From assembly GCA_017555025.1 (NCBI GenBank), contig JAFZHC010000006.1:20468-84467 (forward strand): a stretch of 64,000 bases of DNA. Reading direction: 5' to 3'. Position numbers and translations under genes: made by a program. The notes under the pieces were generated by a model, which was given only the letters and a program-made list of their open reading frames with translations, was not told the DNA's origin and ran no database searches. Shown piece after piece: positions 35,243 to 43,739 of the stretch (position 1 is its first letter; each line of letters opens with the position of its first letter). Origin of the DNA: Akkermansia sp. GTDB lineage: Bacteria; Verrucomicrobiota; Verrucomicrobiia; Verrucomicrobiales; Akkermansiaceae.

Positions 35243-35278
35243 TCGCAGAGCAGGGTACGCCCGCTCTGCGACCTTTTA
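35243..35278 (+). terminator. tig terminator
   Basis: Stem TCGCAGAGC/GCTCTGCGA (35243-35251 with 35263-35271), then CCTTTTA. The T-run overlaps the end of the converging LemA-like gene. Confidence 0.78.
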
Positions 35279-35839
35279 GTTATTCGATGGAGGTTTATAC
35301 GAACTGACCTCAGCTACTGCTTTAAATCCCAGTACCGGAGCGAATAAACGAGTGAGTGGCTCATTAATTGCCGCGTTGTAATCACGCACTCTGCGGTTAT
35401 AGTTTTTACCTACCTCCGCCTGTAGATTGCGAGAGACTGACATGGCATGGTACAATCCCAGTAACTGCTCGCTTTCTTTCATTTTCGGCGTTGTTTCCAG
35501 CGTATAGGCGGAATAACGAATCATGCGTTGCAATTTTCTTTCTGCGTCTGCCAACAAAGGGGCAGAACCGATGGGGGGAGCAGTTCCCATCGCCTCCAAC
35601 GCGCGTTGGCTGTCCTCTGTCCACCTCCTCATATCCCGGGGGAGCATATCCTCCTGAGTGAGAAAACTGGCAAAGACGGCTGTAAAATCACCAAGACAAG
35701 CGTTTCTTTGCTGCGTTGCTGCATTCCAGCGCACCCATGCGTGCTGAACATTTGCGTATAAATGTCGCAGTCTTGTATATGCTGCCGCTATCCATGCTGC
35801 AACCGCCACCAGTAAACTTAAAGCCGCTATGTATTCCAT
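35276..35839 (-). CDS. LemA-family protein
   Basis: A 187-residue protein with one N-terminal membrane helix (about 4-20) and a long helical bundle. The order of motifs (LYANVQHAWVRWNAATQQRN near 25-44, then LAEVGKNYNRRVRDYNAAIN-like text near 145-165) matches LemA proteins, which face the cytoplasm or periplasm and whose role is unknown. The start at 35839 is set by the promoter 9 nt upstream; the frame is open further but only through promoter sequence. Alone in its transcript. Confidence 0.75.
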   Translation of the reverse strand: MEYIAALSLLVAVAAWIAAAYTRLRHLYANVQHAWVRWNAATQQRNACLGDFTAVFASFLTQEDMLPRDMRRWTEDSQRALEAMGTAPPIGSAPLLADAERKLQRMIRYSAYTLETTPKMKESEQLLGLYHAMSVSRNLQAEVGKNYNRRVRDYNAAINEPLTRLFAPVLGFKAVAEVSSYKPPSNN

Positions 35840-35848
35840 ACAGTTTAT

Positions 35849-35877
35849 CTTATATTCCAACCTGCACATGCAGGCAA
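35849..35877 (-). promoter_or_regulatory. Promoter of the LemA-like gene
   Basis: Minus strand TTGCCT (35877-35872), 17 nt, TATAAG (35854-35849), 9 nt to the ATG. Confidence 0.6.
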
Positions 35878-35918
35878 GTTTATAGAAAAAACAGGTGGAA
35901 TATTGGTGTCTTCTTCTC

Positions 35919-38900
35919 TTACATCTCCTGCAGGAATTTAAGGGCTTCGCGGAGCTTTTCGTGGGGGCGGGTTTTGGAGAGTCGGGGGAATCGGCGGTCG
36001 AGGAGGATGTAGTCCTTGTTGCGGGTAAGCATGAGCTTTTGCCCGGCGATTTCGACGGAGGTGATGTTGCGGTGGGAGGCCAGAATTTTAATCTTGTGTG
36101 AGATGAGGAGGTTGCGAGCGGGGCGAGGCAGGGGGCCGAAACGGTCTATCCATTGGCGCTCCAGGTCGTCAACATTATCTGTGGTGAGAGCTTTGGCCAG
36201 CTGAGTGTAGCATGCCATGCGGGTTTGTGTGCTTTCCACCCAGGCTTCGGGGATAAATGCGCCAATGAGTTTGTCTGCATCGGGGCGGGTGGTGAGTACG
36301 GCTTCGCTCACACAGAGGAAGTCTGCTTTAAGCTGAGCATCTGCACGTACGGTAGGGGCTTTGCCCTGCAGCCGTTCAATGGATTGCCGCAGTAATTGGC
36401 AGTACAGTTCGAAGCCGATGGCGGCGATATGGCCGCTTTGCTGGGTGCCTAGCAAGTTGCCGGCTCCGCGAATTTCGAGGTCGCGCATGGCTATCTTAAA
36501 GCCGCTGCCCAGTTCGGTGTATTGTTTAATGGCGGCTACGCGCTTGCGAGCGTCTGAGGTACAGAGCGCATCCGGCGGGAGTAACAGATAGGCGTAGGCA
36601 CGGTGCCCGCCGCGTCCCACGCGTCCGCGTAGCTGGTAGAGGTCTGCCAGCCCGAAGCGGTCTGCTCGGTCGATGATGATGGTGTTGGCGTTGGGAATAT
36701 CGATGCCACTCTCAATGATGGTTGTTGACAGCAGCACATCTGCTTTACCTGCCACAAAGTCGCGCATCACACATTCCAAATCTCCTTTATCCATTTGCCC
36801 GTGGCCGATGACAATTCGGGCGCGGGGGACGAGTTTTTGCAGGGTTGCTGCGGTCTGGTGGATGCTTTGTACGCGGTTATGCAAGAAAAAGACCTGCCCA
36901 TTGCGGGCGAGTTCGCGCTCTATGGCGCGGGCTATGAGCTCCTCGCTGTAGGGGCATACCGCAGTTTGTACGGGTAGGCGGTTAAGCGGAGCCGTGTCGA
37001 TGGTGCTCATGTCTCTTGCGCCCATGAGCGCCACATAAAGCGTGCGCGGAATGGGGGTTGCGGAGAGCGTAAGCATGTCTACCATTCGGAACATGCGCTT
37101 GAACTGCTCCTTATGGCGCACGCCAAAACGTTGTTCCTCATCAATGACGGCCAGCCCCAGATTTTTGAAACTTACGTTTTTGGATATGAGTCGGTGGGTG
37201 CCAATCACAATATCAACGTCACCTCGCCTCATGCCTTCTATGATTTCAGCCGCTTTTTTTGCCGGAGTAAAACGACTGAGCAGCTCAATGCGAACGGGAT
37301 ATTCGCTCATGCGGCTGCGGAAGGTTCGGTAGTGCTGGTCTGCCAGTACCGTGGTGGGGGCCAGTACGGCAGCCTGGCGCCCGCCGGTTACACATTTGAA
37401 AGCTGCGCGGATGGCAACTTCTGTTTTACCGAAACCGACATCGCCGCAGATGAGGCGATCCATGGGGCGCGGTGCCTCCATGTCTGCTTTGCATTGGTTA
37501 ATGGCTCGCAACTGGTCGGGGGTCTCCCGGTAGGGGAAGGAGCTTTCAAACTGCCACATCCATGAGGAGTCGGCAGGGTGAGCGTAGCCGGAATTACTTT
37601 CTCGCTCTGCCTGTACTTCGAGCAATTGGGCGGCATAGTCTTGCACGGCTCGTTCGGCGGCTTGACAGGCCCGCTTCCATCGGGCATCACCCAAGCGGGA
37701 AAGCTCGGGTGTTTTAGCTCCAAGCCCCACATATTTACTCACCAGATGGCTTTGTTGCAGGGGGATACGCAGCAATACTCCTCCTGCATATTGGATATGT
37801 AGTTCCTGCTCGCCTGTCTTATCATCCTGCACAATCCCGACAAAGCGTCCCAAACCATGTGCTGAGTGAATTACGAGGTCGCCCGGAGCAATTTCACGCA
37901 GGGGGGCTTGTGCTCGTTCGCGGCGTAAACGGTCTTCTCGGTCATCACGTTTGCGGGCGCGGGGGGATGAGTAGCGTCCGAACAGTTCTGCGGCAGAGAG
38001 TACTGCCAAGCCGGCACCGGGAACGGTAAAGCCGAAGGGTAGGTCGCCATCCCGGCTTTGTACGGCTCGCCAGGCCTCATCTTCGCCACATATTTCTTCA
38101 AAGCGATTTTTCTCACCTTCATGGGGGAAATACATCACCATACGCCACTTTTGCTCGCGCCATTGCAGCAAGCTGCGGCGTGCAAGTTCGCGGCGAGCCT
38201 CTTGCATGACGAAGTCGCCGGTATCAAAGCTACCCAGCGGTGTGCCGAAGAATGCCAGATTGTCTTTCTCGTTCAGCTTATCCAGCTCAGGAGCCACGTC
38301 TACTACATCCGGCGGGGTTTCGAAGATGAGCACATTGCCGGGTTCACCACAACCGGGCAGGGAGACTATCCAGTCATCCCGATTGATAAGGTCACGCAGC
38401 GGTCGGTCTGCCGGGGGCTCATCCAAGACTAATTCGGCATCCGGTAACTTACGGAAGGAGAGCTGACTGTCAATGTCAAAAGCGCGAATGCTTTCTATCT
38501 CATCGCCGAAAAACTCAATGCGAAGCGGCCAGGGCGATTGCAGGGGGAATACATCCAGAATACCGCCACGCAGGCTCCATTGGCTGCGTGCCGTCACTTG
38601 TTCGACTCGCTCAAACCCATGGGCGGATAGGGCGGCGCTCAGAGCATCGGGGGCATATTCGTCACCTACTTTCAGGTATATGGCCGTGTCATCGGCTGTA
38701 TTGCTGAAAGCCGGTACCGGCTGATTAAGAGCTGTGGCTGTCACTACCACCACTTGCGGCGCCTGTGGTGGCGAAGAAATTGCACGGAGGGCTTCTAAGC
38801 GTTCTGCTGCCAAATCCGGGTCGCTCAGACCATTGTTGACATGTATTTCCCGCTCGGGGATGAAGATGCAGGGCGTTTCCCACAGCGGGAGTTCCGCCGC

Positions 38901-39089
38901 TATGCGCTCCTGCATGGGCAACGCATCTGCTATAGCCCATATCCGGCGGGGTGTGCGGCTTTGCGCTGCAACCAGTGCTACGACAAACGCATGCGCTGCC
39001 GGGCAGGTGCGGGGAAATACCAGAGGGGCTTCTCTGGTGTTGTCAGTGTACAACCGACCGAGCTCAGCGGCGAACGCTGGGCTTCGCAT
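35919..39089 (-). CDS. mfd: Transcription-repair coupling factor Mfd
   Basis: About 1056 residues. Mfd removes RNA polymerase stalled at DNA damage and recruits UvrA. The N-terminal UvrB-like region is present in reduced form (TARSQWSLRGGILDVFP), followed by the RNA polymerase-interacting CarD-like domain (PGDLVIHSAHGLGRFVGI), then the translocase: CGDVGFGKTEVAIRAAF (motif I), VIDEEQRFGV (DEEQ box), QLRGRVGRGGHRAYAYLL (motif VI) and the C-terminal TRCF domain. It is shorter than E. coli Mfd (1148). I place the start at the ATG 39089; a TTG in frame at 39116 is also open and no promoter decides between them. Confidence 0.96.
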   Translation of the reverse strand: MRSPAFAAELGRLYTDNTREAPLVFPRTCPAAHAFVVALVAAQSRTPRRIWAIADALPMQERIAAELPLWETPCIFIPEREIHVNNGLSDPDLAAERLEALRAISSPPQAPQVVVVTATALNQPVPAFSNTADDTAIYLKVGDEYAPDALSAALSAHGFERVEQVTARSQWSLRGGILDVFPLQSPWPLRIEFFGDEIESIRAFDIDSQLSFRKLPDAELVLDEPPADRPLRDLINRDDWIVSLPGCGEPGNVLIFETPPDVVDVAPELDKLNEKDNLAFFGTPLGSFDTGDFVMQEARRELARRSLLQWREQKWRMVMYFPHEGEKNRFEEICGEDEAWRAVQSRDGDLPFGFTVPGAGLAVLSAAELFGRYSSPRARKRDDREDRLRRERAQAPLREIAPGDLVIHSAHGLGRFVGIVQDDKTGEQELHIQYAGGVLLRIPLQQSHLVSKYVGLGAKTPELSRLGDARWKRACQAAERAVQDYAAQLLEVQAERESNSGYAHPADSSWMWQFESSFPYRETPDQLRAINQCKADMEAPRPMDRLICGDVGFGKTEVAIRAAFKCVTGGRQAAVLAPTTVLADQHYRTFRSRMSEYPVRIELLSRFTPAKKAAEIIEGMRRGDVDIVIGTHRLISKNVSFKNLGLAVIDEEQRFGVRHKEQFKRMFRMVDMLTLSATPIPRTLYVALMGARDMSTIDTAPLNRLPVQTAVCPYSEELIARAIERELARNGQVFFLHNRVQSIHQTAATLQKLVPRARIVIGHGQMDKGDLECVMRDFVAGKADVLLSTTIIESGIDIPNANTIIIDRADRFGLADLYQLRGRVGRGGHRAYAYLLLPPDALCTSDARKRVAAIKQYTELGSGFKIAMRDLEIRGAGNLLGTQQSGHIAAIGFELYCQLLRQSIERLQGKAPTVRADAQLKADFLCVSEAVLTTRPDADKLIGAFIPEAWVESTQTRMACYTQLAKALTTDNVDDLERQWIDRFGPLPRPARNLLISHKIKILASHRNITSVEIAGQKLMLTRNKDYILLDRRFPRLSKTRPHEKLREALKFLQEM

Positions 39090-39147
39090 GACGTAGCTTG
39101 TGAGTCGCAATGACAAAAGAAAAAGAGAAAAGGAAGCCCACCGGTCG

Positions 39148-39205
39148 AAAAGAACAAGTGCGGCTCGCTCCTCCGTTGGAGAAGTGCAAGCCGCAGCCTG
39201 TTCTT
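39148..39205 (-). terminator. Terminator after fabH
   Basis: A long imperfect stem: AAGAACA/TGTTCTT (39150-39156 with 39199-39205) outside and GCGGCT/AGCCGC (39160-39165 with 39189-39194) inside, with TTGTTCTTTT on the minus strand. Confidence 0.7.
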
Positions 39206-39227
39206 AATGATGGTAAGTCTGTCCCTT

Positions 39228-40244
39228 TTACAGGCGAATGGCAGCACTACTCCATGTAAGGCCGGCACCGAAGGTGACCATCAGCACAATGTCGCCCTTC
39301 TTGGCTTTGCCGGAGCGAATGGCTTCATCCAGAGCGATGGCGCAAGCTGCGCCGGAGGTGTTGCCGTACTTCTGAAGGTTGATGAAAACTCGCTCTACCG
39401 GGATGCCCAGACGCTGCGCTACAGCATTGATGATGCGCAGGTTGGCCTGGTGGGGGATAACCACATCCACTTCTTCGGGCTTAATGCCTGTACGCTCAAT
39501 CAGAGAGAGGGCAGAGTCCTTCATGTGAGCCACCGCGTAGCGGAACACTTCGTTACCGCGCATGGCCAGCGTGTAGAGCTTTTCGTGGATGTTTTCTTCC
39601 GTGGTGGGAATGGCTGAGCCACCACCGGGTACCAGCAGCAAATCAGTCAGCGTGCCATCAGAACCAATGTCAGAGGCAAGAATGGCGCTATCACCATCAA
39701 TGCCTGTACCTGTGCGCAGCACAGCAGCACCGGCGCCGTCGCCGAAGAGTACGCAGGTGCTGCGGTCTTCCCAGTTGACGATATGGCTGAGCTTTTCAGA
39801 GGAAATAATGAGAGCTGTTTTTGCCTGACCGCAGCCAATGTACTGCACAGCTGTTTTCAGCGCGAAGAGGAAGCTGGAACAAGCAGCAGAAATATCGAAA
39901 GCCGCAGCATTCACCGCGCCGATGTTGGCTTGCACATAGCAGGCGGTGGAGGGGGTGAATGTATCCGGCGTTACGGTGCCGACGATGATGAGGTCAATTT
40001 CTTCGGGCGTTACGCCTGCAGCTTCCATGGCCTTCTTGGCGGCCTGGGTGGCCATATCACTGGTTTTTTCGCCGGGGGCTGCAATGCGGCGCTCCTCAAT
40101 GCCGGTGCGCTCGATAATCCACTCATTGGAGGTTTCCACCATCTTCTCCAAATCAGAGTTGGTCAGGCGGGTTTCAGGAACATAAGAACCGGTACCGATG
40201 AGAGCCACCGGCAGGCGTTTGAAAGGCTTGGTGAGATCGTTCAT
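39228..40244 (-). CDS. fabH: 3-oxoacyl-[acyl-carrier-protein] synthase III
   Basis: A 338-residue condensing enzyme that starts fatty-acid synthesis from acetyl-CoA and malonyl-ACP. The catalytic triad is visible: Cys122 in FDISAACSSF, His in PHQANLRI and Asn in KYGNTSGA. SNEWIIERTGIEERR near residue 39 is a FabH hallmark. The frame is open upstream of 40244, but the ATG there (MNDLTKPFKRLPVALIG) gives the family's normal length. plsX, rpmF and other fab genes, the usual neighbours, are missing. No clear promoter was found; the leader may be longer than at other genes. Confidence 0.95.
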   Translation of the reverse strand: MNDLTKPFKRLPVALIGTGSYVPETRLTNSDLEKMVETSNEWIIERTGIEERRIAAPGEKTSDMATQAAKKAMEAAGVTPEEIDLIIVGTVTPDTFTPSTACYVQANIGAVNAAAFDISAACSSFLFALKTAVQYIGCGQAKTALIISSEKLSHIVNWEDRSTCVLFGDGAGAAVLRTGTGIDGDSAILASDIGSDGTLTDLLLVPGGGSAIPTTEENIHEKLYTLAMRGNEVFRYAVAHMKDSALSLIERTGIKPEEVDVVIPHQANLRIINAVAQRLGIPVERVFINLQKYGNTSGAACAIALDEAIRSGKAKKGDIVLMVTFGAGLTWSSAAIRL

Positions 40245-40400
40245 AGCTTGTGCAATTCGGTATGATGATAGAGTCTCTCCCTCTTGGGAACAGCTCGATT
40301 CTATCATAAAGCTAGAGGGAACGCTAGCTTTTTCTGCGATTTCTATCAAAAAATAGTAATTTTTCGGGAAAACTGATTAAAAAAGAGCTTCTTTTGTCTC

Positions 40401-40611
40401 TTATTTGTGAAGATGTGAACGCGGAATGGGAATTGTGTCTATCAGGTTATTACCGTCTTCGCCAATCAACTGCAAGCCTTCCGCCGTTTCGCGAATGCCG
40501 AGTTTGTCAAAAGACGGAAAATCTTCGCTATACCGACTGGTAGTAACGACCATCGGGTAGTTCGATAGTCAGTTTTTTATCAAACCATAAAGGTATTAAG
40601 AAGGCGAAGAG
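40401..40611 (-). pseudogene. Frameshifted remnant of a membrane-anchored protein
   Basis: Two adjacent minus-strand frames read as one protein when joined. The upstream part (40611 down to about 40515) reads LFAFLIPLWFDKKLTIELPD, then GRYYQSV and a stop; the other frame continues RYSEDFPSFDKLGIRETAEG, then LQLIGEDGNNLIDTIPIPRS and ends in TAA at 40401. The composition is like real protein in both halves, and a single-base change would join them. The N-terminus is missing (a stop precedes Leu). The rest of the 40350-40752 gap shows nothing else. Confidence 0.5.
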
Positions 40612-40752
40612 TCAGACCTGCCGAGGCCTCGGGTATGTGGCTTATCGGCAGATATCTGTTTAGCACAAGTTTGAAAGTTGCACATGTCTATGGGAAGTCA
40701 TGAGTTCCGGAATTGTTCAATAATGTGTTGGTGCGCATATGTAATATAACAC

Positions 40753-40781
40753 TTGCGGAATAGTGCAAGAGGTGCTAGAAT
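40753..40781 (+). promoter_or_regulatory. Promoter of the outer-membrane barrel gene
   Basis: TTGCGG (40753-40758), 17 nt, TAGAAT (40776-40781), 6 nt to the ATG: a leaderless layout. Confidence 0.65.
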
Positions 40782-40787
40782 GCTCTT

Positions 40788-41684
40788 ATGAGAGTGACTG
40801 CTATTATTGCTGCGTTTGCTGCGATTGTGGGTGCTGCACAGGCCGGAGGATGGCACTATGGTTTGCCGGATTCAGGCTTGGCTCCCAGCTATGGCAAGAT
40901 GGAATTTTATACCCGCATGGCGGAGCGCCATGGTGAGGCTTCAGACTTCAGCCTGCAAAGTTATGCTTTGACCATTCCTCTGGCTGATCCTCGCAAGACC
41001 GGATTCGGCGATACGTTGCTCAATATGCAGCTGGATGCCAAAGTGAGCATTATAAATGGCGGTGGGACTTTTCGGCTTGAAAATGAAACCCTATACAACC
41101 TTGCGCTGCCCATTACGTTTATCACTCCGATGGGGAATGGTAATAGGTGGACATATGGTGCTGCACCTGAAATGGCTGCCGATAGCGAAACCATTTCCAA
41201 AGGCCTGGATTTAACGCTGTATGCTTTCTACACCATTAAGAACAGCGAACATTTTAATTATTCGCTGGGGCTGGCTGCCTCTCCTCGCTTTGCCGAGTAT
41301 CTGGTGCTGCCGATGGTACGTTTTGAGTGGACCCCGAATGAGCGTTGGTCGGTAGATTTGAATATGTATGAGCTCCGGGCTCTTTATCATGCTACGAATC
41401 GTTTGGCTGTTGGCCCTTTCATGTCAGCCCGTGGTGGTGTGTGGGCTGTGGAAACGGAGCGGGGAGCCCGCATGTTGCGTGTGCGTTCTCTGGTGGCGGG
41501 TGTTACGATGGAGTATGATTTCTCTCAACCCGGGCAGACTAAGCGCGTGATTACGGCAGCGCTGGGCTCGCCCATTACTTCGCATGCTCAATTCTGTAAT
41601 CGCACCGCCGGTAAGGATGCATACGAAAGCCATCACTACAAGCCCGGTCTGTACATCGCGGTGGGGGTGGATTTTCGTTTCTGA
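40788..41684 (+). CDS. Outer-membrane beta-barrel protein, DUF6268-like
   Basis: A 298-residue exported protein. Signal peptide about 1-19 (AIIAAFAAIVGAAQA). The mature chain alternates polar and hydrophobic residues in strand-like runs and ends in aromatic F (VGVDFRF), the outer-membrane insertion signal. The arrangement (opening with a long Gly/Tyr-rich strand, VDLNMYELRALYHATNRLAVG-type strands later) resembles DUF6268-type barrels; the family assignment is tentative. Monocistronic, with a promoter that ends 6 nt before the ATG, and convergent with the DUF1287 operon. Confidence 0.7.
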   Translation: MRVTAIIAAFAAIVGAAQAGGWHYGLPDSGLAPSYGKMEFYTRMAERHGEASDFSLQSYALTIPLADPRKTGFGDTLLNMQLDAKVSIINGGGTFRLENETLYNLALPITFITPMGNGNRWTYGAAPEMAADSETISKGLDLTLYAFYTIKNSEHFNYSLGLAASPRFAEYLVLPMVRFEWTPNERWSVDLNMYELRALYHATNRLAVGPFMSARGGVWAVETERGARMLRVRSLVAGVTMEYDFSQPGQTKRVITAALGSPITSHAQFCNRTAGKDAYESHHYKPGLYIAVGVDFRF

Positions 41685-41694
41685 TGCGTTTACT

Positions 41695-42255
41695 TCAGAA
41701 TTTTACCCGGTAATGCCCGGTGAGGGGGAATGTGAAGAGGCAATCTTCTTCCTCGGTACCAGCCCCGATATTGTGGATGATGAGCGGTATGCCGTCTTCA
41801 TTTTTGCGGTCGCTTACAATCATGATGTGAGGCAGGCTGCCGCCAACGGTGCAGGTAACTAAGTCTCCGGGGCGGTAATCGGTCGGTTTGTTTGTTACCG
41901 GTAAGCTCCATCCCCTACGCTTAAAGAATGTCTGGAGGTTGGGCACCCGTCGGTGGTCGATGTTTTTGTCGGGGCGCTTTAGCCCCCAGCGTTTAGGGTA
42001 ACAGGAAAAATGTTGTTTCATGTCCTCGTGCACCTCTCTTTGCAGGTCAAATCCTTTGAGTCGCAGGGCTCGAATAACCACATCGGTGCACACCCCTCGT
42101 TCTATCGGTACATCACCGCCGGGGTAACTGAGCCGTTCGTATGACCCATCATATTCAACGGTAACGCCTATCTGACGTCGTGCCAGTTCGGGCAGGTCGG
42201 TAGAGGCGAAAGCTGCACCGGTCAGCGCAGTAAGTAGTGCAAGGACTGTTTTCAT
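41695..42255 (-). CDS. DUF1287 protein, secreted copy
   Basis: A 186-residue DUF1287 protein, a group related to NlpC/P60-type Cys peptidases or amidases. Signal peptide about 1-17. The family core is complete: ARRQIGVTVEYDGSYE, SYPGGDVPIERGVCTDVVIR (presumed nucleophile Cys in GVCTD), DKNIDHRRVPNL and PHIMIVSD with a conserved His. Its location is the periplasm or outside. Substrate unknown, possibly peptidoglycan. It is the last gene of a four-gene operon, 20 nt after its paralogue. Confidence 0.88.
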   Translation of the reverse strand: MKTVLALLTALTGAAFASTDLPELARRQIGVTVEYDGSYERLSYPGGDVPIERGVCTDVVIRALRLKGFDLQREVHEDMKQHFSCYPKRWGLKRPDKNIDHRRVPNLQTFFKRRGWSLPVTNKPTDYRPGDLVTCTVGGSLPHIMIVSDRKNEDGIPLIIHNIGAGTEEEDCLFTFPLTGHYRVKF

Positions 42256-42275
42256 GTTATCGGCAGGAGCTGGAA

Positions 42276-42947
42276 TTATTTATAAACAGGGCGATAGTGC
42301 CCGGTGAGGGTAAAAGTGAAGAGTTGAGGGTTTTCTCGTGTGCCATTGCCCAGATTATGAATAACCATGGGGGTGCCGTTGGAGGTAGCCCTGTCACTCA
42401 CCACCATAATGTGAGGGCGCCCGCTGCTTACCCGGCAGGTTACAATATCCCCCGGTTTGTAATCGGCCGAATTGTTGCTTACGGGCAGACTCCACCCCTG
42501 GCGGGTAAAATAAACCTGCAGGTTGGGTACCCGGCGGTGGTCGATATTTTTATCAGGGCGCTTGAGCCCCCAGTTTTTCGGGTAAAGGGAGAAGTTGCGT
42601 TTCATATCCTCATGTACTTCCTTTTGCAGATCAATACCCTTGAGCCTCATGGCTCGGATGACGACATCGGTGCATACTCCCCTCTCTATCGGAACATCAC
42701 CACCGGGGTATGATAGTGATTCATAGGACGGGTCATATTTAATCGTTACGCCTATTTGACGGCGAGCCATAACTGCCAGATTGTCAGGTTCTGCCGGTAG
42801 CTCAGTATAACTGAAATTCCCGGGCAGGTATTGCTGAATGAAAGGCTCATACTTCTTGTAGGCCGGCCAGAAGTGAATAATCAGCGGTATGGCAACGGCT
42901 AACAGAATGTGAAATACAATAAGTGAAATGATGATTCGTTTTTTCAT
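42276..42947 (-). CDS. DUF1287 protein, membrane-anchored copy
   Basis: A 223-residue paralogue of the next gene. Instead of a cleavable signal it begins MKKRIIISLIVFHILLAVAI, an uncleaved membrane anchor, and a 35-residue linker. The DUF1287 core follows with the same motifs (GVCTDVVIRA, DKNIDHRRVPNL, PHIMVVSD). The start at 42947 places the anchor at the N-terminus and leaves 22 nt to the nuclease gene upstream; longer readings run back into that gene. The pair looks like a local duplication giving one fixed and one soluble enzyme. Confidence 0.88.
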   Translation of the reverse strand: MKKRIIISLIVFHILLAVAIPLIIHFWPAYKKYEPFIQQYLPGNFSYTELPAEPDNLAVMARRQIGVTIKYDPSYESLSYPGGDVPIERGVCTDVVIRAMRLKGIDLQKEVHEDMKRNFSLYPKNWGLKRPDKNIDHRRVPNLQVYFTRQGWSLPVSNNSADYKPGDIVTCRVSSGRPHIMVVSDRATSNGTPMVIHNLGNGTRENPQLFTFTLTGHYRPVYK

Positions 42948-42969
42948 GAGCTGGGTAATGAGGTGAAAA

Positions 42970-43737
42970 TTAAGATTTTTTGCGGTCTGCATGAGTACCG
43001 GTCTGGCCGGCCTCTCGTTCGAGTGCGCGTTGTTTCCAGAGCGGAATGTTAGCCTTGCGTGCTTTTGCCTTGCGCTTTCTCTCACGTTTTTCGGCTGCGC
43101 GTGCCTGTTCTTCGGCAAGCCTTTGTTCAGCTTCGCGTGCTATACGAGCGTCTTCTATGCGCTTCTGAACCCTCGATGAATGTTCATCGCCGGCTGAGGT
43201 AATAGTCCAGGGGCAGCGCGGGTCGGTGCCCGATTCAGTGATGGGCAGGCATACCATATCCGAATCAATGAAACGAATCTGGCGATACAGCAAATCCTTA
43301 ATAGTGGCCAGAAGGCTCTTGGGCGGAAAGAGCCCGGTGCGAGCCAGCTCAATGGTGAAAGCTATGCGTATATGCTTGGCCTGTAGGCTCATGCGGGCAA
43401 TGTCTCGCAGAGAAATACCCTCGGCCGGCTCTTCTTCCGGCGCACAGATGGCAGCAGCCCTCAGCAGGAAGAGGCAGTCCTTCACCTTGCGGCAGAGTTT
43501 ATCCACCAAATCTCTCACCTTGGGGCGCGCATTGAATCGGTAATCTTTTACCTCAATGAGCCACAATTCTTTTTTACCGGGGTGGTAGAGCACGAAGTCC
43601 ATCTCCTTGCAGCTGTTGCAGAAGTTCTGGGCGTGGTGGGAATAGAACGGTGAGCACTCAAAGCGGCACACATAGTAACCCGCCTCAAAATTGAAGCGGT
43701 GCAGCCCTTCCACACAACTGGTACCGGCTTGAAACAC
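42970..43737 (-). CDS. PD-(D/E)XK-like nuclease, partner of the ATPase
   Basis: A 255-residue protein. Residues 45-64 (EMDFVLYH, then LWLIEVKDYR) match a PD-(D/E)XK nuclease core: Asp47, Glu62-x-Lys64, with a preceding beta strand. Two Cys (40 and 43) just before could bind metal. The C-terminal 65 residues are very rich in Arg, Lys, Glu and Ala and likely form a basic helical arm. The start is GTG, 2 nt after the ATPase stop (TGA-CC-GTG), which suggests coupled translation. The active site is read from pattern only; no specific family recognised. Confidence 0.7.
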   Translation of the reverse strand: MFQAGTSCVEGLHRFNFEAGYYVCRFECSPFYSHHAQNFCNSCKEMDFVLYHPGKKELWLIEVKDYRFNARPKVRDLVDKLCRKVKDCLFLLRAAAICAPEEEPAEGISLRDIARMSLQAKHIRIAFTIELARTGLFPPKSLLATIKDLLYRQIRFIDSDMVCLPITESGTDPRCPWTITSAGDEHSSRVQKRIEDARIAREAEQRLAEEQARAAEKRERKRKAKARKANIPLWKQRALEREAGQTGTHADRKKS

Positions 43738-43739
43738 GG

